Assembly (NCBI RefSeq): GCF_035046505.1
Contig: NC_089826.1
Coordinates: 10,770,254-10,834,253 of the forward strand
DNA: 64,000 nucleotides
Origin: Tiliqua scincoides
Lineage: Eukaryota > Chordata > Lepidosauria > Squamata > Scincidae
Reading direction: 5' to 3'
A program made the translations under genes and the position numbers. The notes below the pieces were generated by a model. The model did not search any database, was not told where the DNA came from, and saw only the letters and a program-made list of their open reading frames with translations. Below are positions 26,301 through 36,700 of the stretch, in pieces. How positions within the stretch are numbered: the first letter of the stretch is position 1; the number at the start of each line of letters is the position of its first letter.

Positions 26301-29300
26301 AACTACACCTGCTTCTTCCCCATCTTGCACCTGAATACTAGAGTCAAAGTTATTTAGCCAATGCTAGTAACATAAAGCAAAGCATTTCTCTGCAGATAGT
26401 CCTATAAATTACAACAGAAAAAAAGCTAAATATATGCTTATTTACTTCTGACTTGTGATCTTAATATTTTCCCATTTGTGACCTGCATAAGGAAGAATCT
26501 ATTCCTGGAAAATAGTAACACAATTGCCTCTAACTAAATACTACGTAAATTATCCACAAAAAAAGAAAAGCTTCACACATGCACATTACCTTGAAATCAA
26601 GGAGACGAGAAAATGCAAAGCCATTTTCTGCTTTGCTATCAACTTCATAGATGCTGTCTTGTATTTTAATGTATTCTTTTAGTTCTACCTAGATAAAACA
26701 GAAGTTATGTACAATATCCAAATTACTCTATCAATACAAGTACAATAAGAAAGTTGCTTATTTCAATTATTCCCATCATTCTTTGCTGCCCTTTCTCCTC
26801 TATGACAAAATTAAGGGCCCAATCCTATCCAACTTTTCAGCACCAAAGCAGCTGCAATGCCCCAAGGTAAAGGAACAAAAAGGACTCCATGACTGCCTCT
26901 CCCACAGGATGCACATACATATCTTCCGATTGTTACAGTGCTAACTAGAAGATAATTTTCCAAAGCCATGTTTCTGAAATGATAGTGAACATTGCAACTT
27001 TTTATTTCAACCTGGGTTTCCAGATTAAAATGCTGACAAATTTTTACTTAGAATGATAAAACATAGTAGTACCAAAAAAAAATTGCCTAAAGAGCAGAGC
27101 AAGAAAAGAGACTTCTCAATTCTCACAAATTCACCTATGTTTTATATGTAAAATTTTCTTCTCTGTATGTTCAAAAAAGTCACCTCCCATCTTAAATACA
27201 TACTGGTCTGAAATTACTTGTGTAGTATTCGGCTTTCAGGAACTGTTGTAGGTCTCCAACATTGTTTAAAGTTGCACTCATTCCAATGATCTGAGTAGTT
27301 TCTAGACAATAAAAGTTTGAAATGCTTAGTGTTAAAACTTAGAACATAACATTAAGGGAAAAACATGAAATGGCCATTTAATTCTACAAGAAAATATGAA
27401 AACATAAGAGCAGATATGCATGCTCATATTCCTCGATTTCAATATCTACAAATCAAGCATTTGTGTAGTTGAATGCTGACATAGGAAAAAAGGAAATTTA
27501 ACAATATTGACCCAGTTTGAAAAAATAATTGAAAGTTATCAAAAGAGTAACATCTTAAGTAAAATATAGATATCTATCTCTCAGTTGAATAATACACCTT
27601 GAAATTATTAGGCCAATGGGAATTACGAGTAGATCAACAGCATAATCCTATGCATATCTATCCAGAAGCACCTATTGTAAGTTCAACAGAATAACTGTGC
27701 TCAACAGGGCTTACTCCCAGTAAGCAAGTATAGGATTGCAGCCCTAGACATCTTGATAATAAAAGAATGAAAACACATATGAAACATTCCTATGTTATTT
27801 ACACATTATGCAGAAATTACTTACTGCTTGAATAAAGAATCTTTGCAAGTGTCATTTCTAGGATAGCTCCACGACTTCCTTCTCCAAGCATGTGCAACTT
27901 TGAAAGAGGGAAAGATGCAAATTATGCGCCTGAGGAATCATCTGAGCCCAAGAATATGGAGAAATGTCAGCCATATTTGAGACCCATCTCCCTTATGACC
28001 CAAAGACATAAACCTTCTGTTTCAAGAATAGAGCTATTCTGGCACCTTTTAAAGGACATGAGTGGAATCCAAAAGACACAATCATAATTCTTATCCCACA
28101 TTTCTGTAAAAACTTGCAAAGCAGTTTACAAAATTTCAAAATATTCAATAAAAATCAGGAAACCAAACAATACTAGTGGAAGCAAGAACAAACAATTCAT
28201 GAATAAATAAAGCGAACAAAGGGATTCAAGTATATTTACAAATATTATACAAGGTTGATCTTTGTTTTACAAGCATTGTTACGTTTCGTACTGGCTGAAA
28301 CTGAGCCCAGATGTTGGCAGAACTATTACAAACAAATCTGCACTCAGTTCAGACAGGACTGTGCTAATGGCAACTGGTTAATCTTGTGAAGCTTTTGCAA
28401 ACTGTACTAATACCCATGGATATGACCTTCCATGGTACTGAGATCTGCAGACCTGCAACACTGCCAGGTTGTAAAGATTGTGTGTAGCTTTGAAATACAT
28501 AATTCGTAAAAAAAATTCAAACTTAAATATTGAGACAAGCTTAAAGAATTTTACAACTAACCTCATCAACCACAACTAGACCCAGGTTACTGATTTGTCC
28601 AGTTTCTATCAAGGAATTCACCAGGTTGTGTCCTTTCTCAATAGTTGCAATATAGAGGGACTTCTTTAGCCTTCGTTTTATTGGAGGAATCCTTCCTTTA
28701 CTTCCTGCATATTCTTCAACCAGAAAACCAAGCTCCATTCCAAAACCTGATAAACCTCCAACCTGCAGTATAAGTGACAGAAATGTGAGGGGGGGGGAAA
28801 TGAATTTTAAAATAGATGTTAAGAACACGTTTTTAAACTTTAGTTTGATTGTATTAACGAGTAGTTTATTATAAATGTCTAATCCTGCTATGTTAATTTC
28901 AGGAGTAAGCCAAAGAAATTCTTGGCACTTCACTAAGAACGTACCAGAACACTGACAGATTTATCCTAGACACGTTTAAACAAAAGTAGGCTCTCTTGTG
29001 TTCAATGGCGCTTATTTCCAAGTGAGGCTTTGTAAACTTGCAAAACAAGTTTCATAATAACTATTGAACACCTGGTGTCATTCTTGTTTATTCAGAACTA
29101 ACAGCCAGAGTTCATTGAGATTCACTCCCAATTAATGTACATTGTCATAATCTGGAATTCTAGGAAGAAAAGTAAAATACAGAGCAAGGATCAAACTTTA
29201 AAGTTTTCACACCTTTTCCTGGACTATGGCCACATAAGGCAGAATCATTAAAACATCCATTTGCCTGCACAGTAATTCCCGAAGAATTAAAATTTCAGCT

Positions 29301-32300
29301 ACAAGTGTTTTTCCACCACTGGTTGGCAAAGAATATATTAAATTCTTTCTCTCTTGCACCGATTCTAACGTTAAACAAGCATGCTGCCAGTCTGTAAAAT
29401 TAAAACAGAGATGTTATACTTCTCTTTTCTTATTTAATCACACATGTTGAACCAAGGTCAAAATAAATCTCTTTGGGAATTCTATATCAGTTGCATAAAA
29501 CATGAAATGTGATGTGTTTGGAAATCTCAAATCAAATATATATCATTTAAATTTGTCTGGCACATGACAAATTCTTCAATTTAATGAATAAACTACAATG
29601 ATTTCACATGCAGAACCTTCTTCTCTTTTGTTCTGATATCAAGAATCATGTGATTGCATTTACATGGAACCTAACTGTTCACTATTAGTATATAGATGAG
29701 ACCTCTGTGTAATAATTTAAGTTCGAATGTACCTAGGCTAAGCTATTATGTTGAACTGTACATGTGATGTAAATAGAAATGACACCAACAGTATTGCAAA
29801 CAAACATCAGAACTTAACATGATAATATGCTATAATAATAAAAACACAGCCTTATGGTTATGGCATTACAAAGACCACCCAACGATGTGTCATGTCATGC
29901 TACTTTTTCCACATATCCCACAAGAAAAATGTCTGGCTAACATATTTTCATAAATGTAGTTGTACTTCAATACTACATACAAAAACATAAAGAAAAAATA
30001 ATTCCGTTATGCAGATTTATACATTACAAACGCTGTACTGAACTGGAATGTTAGTAAGGGATCCAACATTATAATAGTGATATTACCATAAAGGTTTTCA
30101 ATTCCTCGGAACTGTACTAACAACTCCTTGACTTTGGTGGGTAAACCATAAAAAGGGCCAATGTCAACAAATGAAGAACCAGCAGTTTTCTCAGCAACAC
30201 CAATCTCATCAGGTACAATGGTATGTTTGAGTTGTTGTCTTTTAGATGGTAGTGGATTTGGAGCTCTGGCATTCACAGTCATAGCAGTTTTCAGATTGTC
30301 TTTGAGACTCCTTCTCTTACTAGGTTTCAACAAAGCACTGGTAGATGGCTCATTACTTCCATCATCATTTTCTGTAATATGGCAATAAGGCAGATTTGAT
30401 ATCTCATCAGTGCAGTAGTTCACATGACAGGCTCTCTCTTTCATGTTTTCTGCTTTGTGTGAGGCAGCTAAACATTCATCTGATTCTTTAAGAAATAAAA
30501 GTTGTGATGATGGTACGCTTTCTAGAATATTGTCTTCAGGCTTTTGGTTGCTATCCTGCTGATCTTTAATAGTTCTCAAGAAATCATGTTCTGTTTTGTT
30601 TCCATAGTTAGTTTTTGCACTGGAAAGTGCATGCGCCATATTCTTGGTATTCTGTAGTTGAACATCTTCATATATAGGCACCACACCAGTTTCATTGTCT
30701 TTCTTTTTGAAATCCAGAACAATATCAGTAGACTGTATGCAGTTTTGCTCTATATTATCTATTTCAGCTAATAAAGAAGTATTGCCAGAAAAGCTGTCAT
30801 AGTCCCCAAACAGGTCATCTTCACTGTCAATATACTGCAAGAGAGGAATCTACGTAAGCATTTAAAAATAATACAGTACTTAGCATTTATATACAGTGCT
30901 GTATAGAGCACTGCGTTTAAAGCAAAATTATTAAGATAGCACAATAACATTATTCCCACAGTGCTAATGGAGAACTGAGCCTGAAAATGAGTTTTTGACT
31001 GAGGCAATATTTTTTTTAAACAAGCATTGTCACTTTAATAGCACCTCAGGTGAATGAGAAACCTTCACTCTGTCAGTAAAGCCTTTTGTGTGATGGAGCT
31101 GATCTGGTTTTAGCAGCATGTAGCTTCACCATCATTAACTTTGTAACCCTCGATGCCAGGTTCAGATCAGGAAGCCCTGGATAATGTCTTTAGATTGCCC
31201 AACCGGAAAAAAGGACAGTGAACTTGCAATGCCTGACACTTGTACCCTTACAGAGGGCCAGGATGACTGCAGGGATAACCCCCTGGAATTGGTGACACCT
31301 ACCCATTGGTGGTGTTATCCCCTTGACTCTGGCTATGGGAAGATTCAGGGAATGGGCTAACCAACAAGAAAAATAGAAACTCAATCTCCCAACATACATC
31401 CCATGATGAAGGCAGGCTGGTTGGAAGATGGCGCAATAGAAAGAGCAGGATCACTGCATATGCTGTCATGTCTCTCCAGTACAGGCAATGAACATGTTTC
31501 TTCAGTCTGAGCAGATCTTAGTGCAGGGATTCTTTATTTATTTGCCTTGTGGTACTCTATTCATTTCTATTTTTTAATAAACATGTTCTGTTTTTAACAA
31601 ACTACCTGAATCCATAATTATGTCTCTCACTCTCTGACATACTTGCTTAAAAGCTACACAGGTCTGACATGTATGTATGTATGTGCATGTTGAGGTCAGT
31701 CTGATCAACGGACACCCCTCTCACACTTCCACCAATGGCGTTCTGTGCTGAGTTAATGCCTGGGTTAAAAGGCAAGCGCATGACTGGAAGAAAGGCACAA
31801 AATAGGTCCTTAATTCCATTTCTTGTGGCAGCAAATCAGCATTCCCCAAAGGTTAGGCTGGGACATAGCAGTGACAGGTTGCTGTGCCCATATCTTCGAT
31901 AAGTGTGTGTGTGTGTGTGTGTGTGTGTGAGCTAAGCAGGGTCAGGCCTGGCTAGTACCTGGATGGGAGACCGCCTGGGAATACCGGGTGCTATAGGCTT
32001 ATACCATAGTCTTTTGAGACTGAAGGTTGCCAATCAACCATTCAGCTCTGGCAATGAGAGTCCACCTGCAGAAATCTCTGTGTGACAGCAGTAATTTGCA
32101 AGATAAAAAAGGCATTTGCAATTTGCTAGCTAAGGAAGCATTGGAAGCAACATCTGTAAGCTGAAAAAGACCAGGTTTTGCTTTTTAACAATTTCTACTT
32201 TCCACCAGGGCTTCAGTCCCCAAAGTGTCAAATGAGTGGGGGGAGAGAGAACAGAATAGGACACCTGAATCTCTAATGCTTATTGATTAATTCTACGTAG

Positions 32301-33057
32301 GAGACCAAGGAAATGTAGGTTTAGGACTCCGTCCTTGCTATGTAACATCCAATGTATGTTTTTATTGTTTGTGGTATGTTTTACAATGTGTAATTGTATT
32401 ATTGTACATTTACAGTTCTGGGGGCTTGTGTTTGTTAATTTATAGTTGTACGTACATATAAATAAAGAGAAACTTCTCCAGTCCTGCCAGGGCAGACTAC
32501 AAAGGCCACACCTGTCAGGTGCTGTGTGCAGCTGGATGCGGAAGGCCCGAACTGCTGAACACCTTTCTAAGAGCCCACTCCCATGCATGTCTACTTAGAA
32601 GCAAGTCCCATTACAGTCAATAGGCTTACTCCCAGGTAAGTGTGGCTAGGCTTGCAGCCCAAGAGCTCAATCCCATGCATAGCTATTCAGAAGTTAGTCC
32701 CATTGCAGTCAATGGGCTTACTCCCAGGTAAGCATGGACAGGATGGCAGGCTCAGAGCCCAATCCTGTGCATGGCTACTCAGAAGTCCCATTGCAGTCAA
32801 CGGGCTTACTCCCAGGCAAGTGCGGCCTAAGGCAGGAGACGCCAGGGCCTGTCACTGCCCCAGCCAGGCAAGGGGGCGCCTGGCGTCTGTACCTGCGGCT
32901 CCTGCAGCCCTTCCGCGTCTCCCCCAGAGCTCAGCTTCTTGCGGGGCGGCGGCGAACGGGAGCGGCTCCGGTCCCGGCTCCGTTTGCCCACCGAAGCAGC
33001 CCGGCTGCGTCGCCGCCCCGGCCTCGTCCTCCTCACGGCGACCCCGCCGTCCTCCAT
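14385..33057 (-). CDS. HELQ: HELQ, Ski2-like 3'-5' DNA helicase (18 coding exons)
   Basis: Superfamily 2 helicase of the Ski2/Hel308 group; the family unwinds forked DNA and works with RAD51 paralogues in crosslink and replication-fork repair. Coding exons on the minus strand: 32893-33057, 30087-30834, 29213-29391, 28562-28762, 27825-27897, 27204-27301, 26590-26688, 25971-26116, 24333-24572, 22414-22555, 20970-21074, 20575-20797, 20072-20229, 19182-19280, 18243-18416, 17334-17447, 15721-15855, 14385-14480. All phases join, giving 1064 aa (human 1101). Visible motifs: Walker A TSGGKT (Lys about 332), DELH (430-433, split between exons 4 and 5), SAT (464-466), YHHSGL (609-614), [12 protein letters not shown] (638-649), [10 protein letters not shown] (670-679), then the winged-helix, ratchet and helix-hairpin-helix region. 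The divergent first exon has an RS-rich stretch. It is head-to-head with MRPS18C. Intact, with no broken residue seen. Confidence 0.95.
17836..17887. repeat. ATGACACA-type short tandem repeat
   Basis: About six imperfect units of ATGACACA/ATGACAAAC lie in HELQ intron 15. Confidence 0.75.
21303..21477 (-). mobile_element. tRNA-Ala-like SINE
   Basis: Read on the minus strand, the right end starts with an A-box-like 'gtaactcagtgataatgc' and a B-box-like 'ggtcccaggttcaatacc', as in tRNA-Ala, followed by the body and ending near 'tgactcattataagcagc'. A better-kept copy is at 58553-58734. It lies in HELQ intron 10. Confidence 0.7.
22556..24332 (-). other. HELQ: HELQ intron 9
   Basis: It holds an open frame contiguous with exon 10 (22556-22863) and a GC-rich element at about 22985-23350. 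The part 23380-24330 is unassigned. No additional exon matching known HELQ was seen. Confidence 0.5.
22985..23350. repeat. GC-rich interspersed element inside HELQ intron 9
   Basis: An island-like GC-rich segment sits in otherwise AT-rich intron. It runs from 'gtgtcggtgcaagcatgccg' to 'gcgcgggatagagttgcgcc'. The right end read in reverse resembles the ends of the second palindromic family (an 'aatcctatcc' equivalent), so a young, CpG-retaining non-autonomous element is likely, not a promoter. Confidence 0.45.
25070..25508. mobile_element. Candidate solo LTR (fossil)
   Basis: A 439-bp GC-rich block starts TGTAGGGGCCC and ends GGGCCCCGACA, that is TG...CA with short inverted ends, flanked by AGTAT and GGTAT (4 of 5 matching). 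This is the architecture of a solo LTR in HELQ intron 8. No internal coding region accompanies it. The family is not determined; Gypsy-type is possible. Age is moderate to old. Confidence 0.5.
27640..27746. repeat. Short palindromic repeat, single copy
   Basis: It carries the 'cataatcctatgcatatcta' end and the 'agtataggattgcagccc' end around the usual centre. It lies in HELQ intron 5. Confidence 0.6.
31931..32036 (+). mobile_element. 5S rRNA-derived SINE with BovB-like tail (5S-Sauria type)
   Basis: Positions 31931-32000 match the 3' part of 5S rRNA ('gctaagcagggtcaggcctg', 'ggatgggagaccgcctggga', 'ataccgggtgct'), including the A-box and C-box of the internal promoter. The following 'agtcttttgagactgaaggt tgccaa' equals the BovB tail seen at 5740 and 63818. 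The 5' part of 5S is missing; a GT tract precedes it. Not a functional 5S gene. Confidence 0.85.
32571..32826. repeat. Three-unit tandem array of the palindromic repeat
   Basis: Units start near 32571, 32662 and 32754 (period about 91 bp), each with 'actcagaagt' arms and 'gggcttactcccagg' arms. It ends about 65 bp from the HELQ exon 1 donor. Confidence 0.8.
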
Positions 33058-33775
33058 GAGGCAGCGGCATCACCGGGCCGGCCCTTCTCCTCAGCCCATC
33101 CCGTCACTGGCCGGCAGCTGCGAGGGACGCGAGCCGCTTCCAAGCCGCGAAAACGGCGATTCCATTCCCCCCCCCGTGAAGCAGAATGGAACCGTCCAGT
33201 GCCCCCTCACAACAGCGCGAGGACCGTGCCAACTATAGCGAACGAAGGGGGGGAGAAAAAGGGGTGTGCGGCTCAACCGTCTTAACGGATTTTTTAGAGC
33301 GGGTGACACTACTTCCGCCTCTGTGTGCCGTGATTGGACATCGCAGTTTGACAGTTTGAACCAATGACGTGAAGTGACGTGACGCGCCTGCGCCAGATGG
33401 AACCTTGTCACCTGCGAGGCTATACGCCAGTCTCGAAAGCGAAGTACTGTAAGGGACCATCTGAGATGACGGCGCATGCGCCAGATTGAATCTTGCTACC
33501 TGAGAGTATAATCAGGCTTTCTCCCTAATGTGGAAGTTGATGGCGCCAGATGGAACCTTGTCACTCGAGACGCTATAGGCTAGTCAGGAAAAGGAAGTAC
33601 TGGAAGGGGGCATCTGATTGGATGGTGCTCCCTGTTCTGTAGTGATGTGAGGCGCATGCGCCAGATGGAACCTTGTCACCTGAAAGGCCATAGGCTAGTC
33701 GCGAAAGGGAGTACTGTGAGGGGGCATCTGATTGGATAGTGCTATGTGAGGCCTGCCCTGAGACAGGCGCCCAAC
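33058..33775. promoter_or_regulatory. Bidirectional HELQ/MRPS18C promoter with repeated NRF-1-like units
   Basis: The two start codons lie 718 bp apart, head to head, in CpG-rich DNA. Four imperfect units begin near 33383, 33471, 33541 and 33651, each with 'cgccagatggaaccttgtca'-type sequence; some continue into 'ggctagtc', 'gtactg' and 'gcatctgattggat'. GCGCATGCGC, the NRF-1 core palindrome, occurs at 33472-33481 and 33652-33661, with GCGCCTGCGC at 33384-33393. CCAAT/ATTGG boxes lie at about 33332, 33361, 33617 and 33731, and CRE-like TGACGTGA at 33365 and 33375. NRF-1 control would fit MRPS18C, a nuclear gene for a mitochondrial protein. Confidence 0.7.
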
Positions 33776-36700
33776 ATGGCTGCCCTAGTAAGCCTGGTCT
33801 TCCCTCAGAAGGCCTGTGGGAGGCTTTGCCAGGCCCTCGTCGCTGGCTCAGGGAGAGGCTCCCTCGCGCCGTGCGCAGGTAAGAGGGCAGGGCCCGTCCA
33901 GGCCTGGGAGGGAGCCTCTCCCGCCTGCTGCCTTCTCCCCCCGTGCCTGGCAAGTGGGAGCCCAGCAGGGCAGCTGTCTCTGGGCCGGCTCTGCAGTGGG
34001 GATGGGCTGCGACCTCGGGGGTCCTCGGTCTAGAGGGAAGGCGCCTGAGGGGACGTACAAAAACATGCAGGGGTGGACAGAGGATGCTCCAGTTAACCCG
34101 TGGAACTCCTTGCCACTGGATGTGGGCAGGGCATCTGGCCTGGAGGCCTTTGAAAGGGGGGTGGGCAGATTTATGGAGGAAAAGTCCATCACAGGTTATG
34201 CAGGGGGTGGATACAGTGGACAGGGAGATGCTCTTTCCTCTCTCACACAACACCAGAACCAAGGGACAGCCACTAAAATGGAGTGTCTGTGGAACTCCCT
34301 ACCACAGGATGTGGGAATGGCATCCAGCCTAGATGCCTTTAAAAGGGGATTGGACAGATGGAGGCAAAGACCATCACAGGTGACAAGCCATGATGACTGT
34401 ACTACCTCCAGATGGTAGAGAGAGCCTGTCACTGAGCGACACATGCAAGGGAGGGTACCAGGATGCAGGTCTTGAGTGCTCCCGGAGGCATCTGGTTGGC
34501 CACTGAGATACAGGAGGCTGGACTAGGTGGGCCCTGTGCCTGATCCAGCAGGGCTAATGTGCAGAGCTTTGCCCAGTGAGTTTTTGCTTTCTGTATACTG
34601 TACCTCCTAACATTACAGTGCAATTACATTATAGTGGCAGTTCCCTCCCCTCCCCTCCCCAGCATGGGAATGGGAAAGTTTGCTACTGATTTTCCTGTAT
34701 GCACCTTATGAATTTAGTGTGAGCAAAACTCACACAAGGAGGAAAAAATAAGCAGTATATTCAAAGCAATAGTTCAAGCGATTTGCCCAAGTATCACGGG
34801 TTCCCCCTGTACTATATGGGTTTTTATTTTGAGACATCAGCCAAACCTTGTTTGTAAGAAGACAGCATTCCCCACTGGTGCAGTCATAGTTCCTTGCTGA
34901 TCCTTTTTGCTACTAGGACTAGTTCATTTGCTGAGTTAATTCATGTAAAAATAGGTTCTACATAAAATTGCATTTTTTTTTCCAGTTACATCATGGAAAC
35001 GAGAATGTAGTTCAAACTTTGATCAGGTGTCCACTAACCCAGATATGGTAAGGGGTTTTGTGTTCGGTAACTGACATACAAGTTTATTTGCAATTTAGTA
35101 ATTGCAAATGTTTAGTAAATGTTTCTTAACTCAAGATGTTGAATTATAGTGGCTGAAAGAAAATGCTTGTACAGGTATGCACCACTTAACGATGGGGATA
35201 CATTGTCCGATTCCCTGTTTTTATGCGACTAGGTCATTAAGTGAACATTCAGCCCAATCTAGTGCCTTTGTTGTATAAAAAGACACTCCCTACCAGACAC
35301 TCTCTGACTGAGCAGGCTACTGGAGGCTGATTGCCTCTTCTTTGCTTTGTTGTGTAAACAGACACTGTTGCAGACTGTGGGAGACCTGACTGCCTCATTA
35401 AGACCCTCTTTGTTGTGCTTTGATCACCATTGTCTATTGTTAAGTGATGGATGTCTGTATTTGAATTACAGATTGTATAGACCTGAAACAAACAGCATTT
35501 GAACAGATATAAAATGTCTAATAGTATAACTGGAATTTCTGCTTTATTTAAGAATCAAGGTTAATTGTAAACATTAAGGACACTTCCGACATTTCGCAGA
35601 AGAGTTGGCCAGAATAGAAATGAGCGCATTACAAAATTATCATTTTTACTGTCTTCAGTCTTGATTTAAGTACTCAGAAAATTATTACAAGAATGGCAAC
35701 AATTGCAAGAGTTAGTGAACAAAGTAAGAAACCAAGAATCAGGTTGGGAAGTGACATAAGAACACTGGAAAGAAATGGTTGTAGATATGTTTTAAATAAA
35801 AAAAAACCCCACTAGTATCAGCCTGCCATATGGTTAGAAAATGAGCTGATTAATGGAGTCCACTAACTTCTAAATGGAAACCCTATTTGGTGATTGGTTC
35901 CCACGGCATGTACATGTTGCAAAATATATGTCTGTGTTGCAAACGTTGTACTAGCACTGGTATGAGTCCTGTCTATTATAAATTGCTTGTTTTCTATAGT
36001 GATAGTATCTTATTTGCTTAAGTTGCCTACTGAAATAAGGTTGATTGAAAGGAACTATAATTAAACCGCTATAATAAGGAACTATAATTAAAACCGCTTT
36101 TGTTTCAGCCTGTTCCAATGGAAAATCCCTATAAAGAGCCTCCTAAAAAGTGTGTCTTGTGTGGAATAACTGTGGACTACAAGAATGTTCAGGTGAATTC
36201 CGTTGTTTGCATGTGCTATTGGAGTATTTTGCAGATGTCAAAACAAAATTAGGCCCCTCATAAGAGGGGGTGAACTTCATTAATACCTTACTATAGTAAT
36301 TCACTTGTCTGCTTACCTACTTGTTACAAGTAGTACTGTTTCAGAATAGTATCCTTTCATACACCCTCTCTCACTTCTGAGTGCTGGCAAGAACATTATT
36401 AATAGGAACAGTATCAAATAGAAATTATGTTTCCTAGGATATTCTTAGAAAATATCTACAGACCAATGTTATTAAGAAACAGACTACCTCATACAACTGG
36501 AAAGGGTGTTTATAAGGCATGTGCTGAATATCTCTGATCTTGCACCTGCTAAAGGGTTAGAAAGATCTCAGAAATGGATAGTTTGTGTACATGTGTATAT
36601 GTGCATTCCCTGCATCTAAACTATGTTGTAGATGTGGTGACAAAATAGGGAAATATTTCTGACAACATAGATACCTAAGGGTTGGTGTAATGAATGCCGA

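Larger units (their letters stand above)
24573..30086 (-). other. HELQ: HELQ introns 2-8
   Basis: Apart from exons 3-8 and the candidate LTR, the sequence is AT-rich and mostly unassigned. Recognisable repeats are a second-family palindrome at 26815-26930 and first-family palindromes at 27640-27746 and, degraded, near 28990-29040. Confidence 0.5.
30835..32892 (-). other. HELQ: HELQ intron 1
   Basis: It contains a GT microsatellite (31902-31929) abutting a 5S-derived SINE, and a three-unit palindromic repeat array next to the exon 1 donor. The segment 30840-31900 is unassigned. Confidence 0.6.

Noticed and set aside
31931-32000. Functional 5S rRNA gene
   Set aside because: The 5' half is absent and a BovB-like tail follows; it is a SINE.
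32734-33285. 183-residue plus-strand open frame
   Set aside because: Runs antisense through HELQ exon 1 and the CpG-rich promoter; shadow frame.
33746-34033. 95-residue plus-strand open frame read as unspliced MRPS18C
   Set aside because: Exon 1 ends at a GTAAGA donor at 33879; the downstream part is intron.
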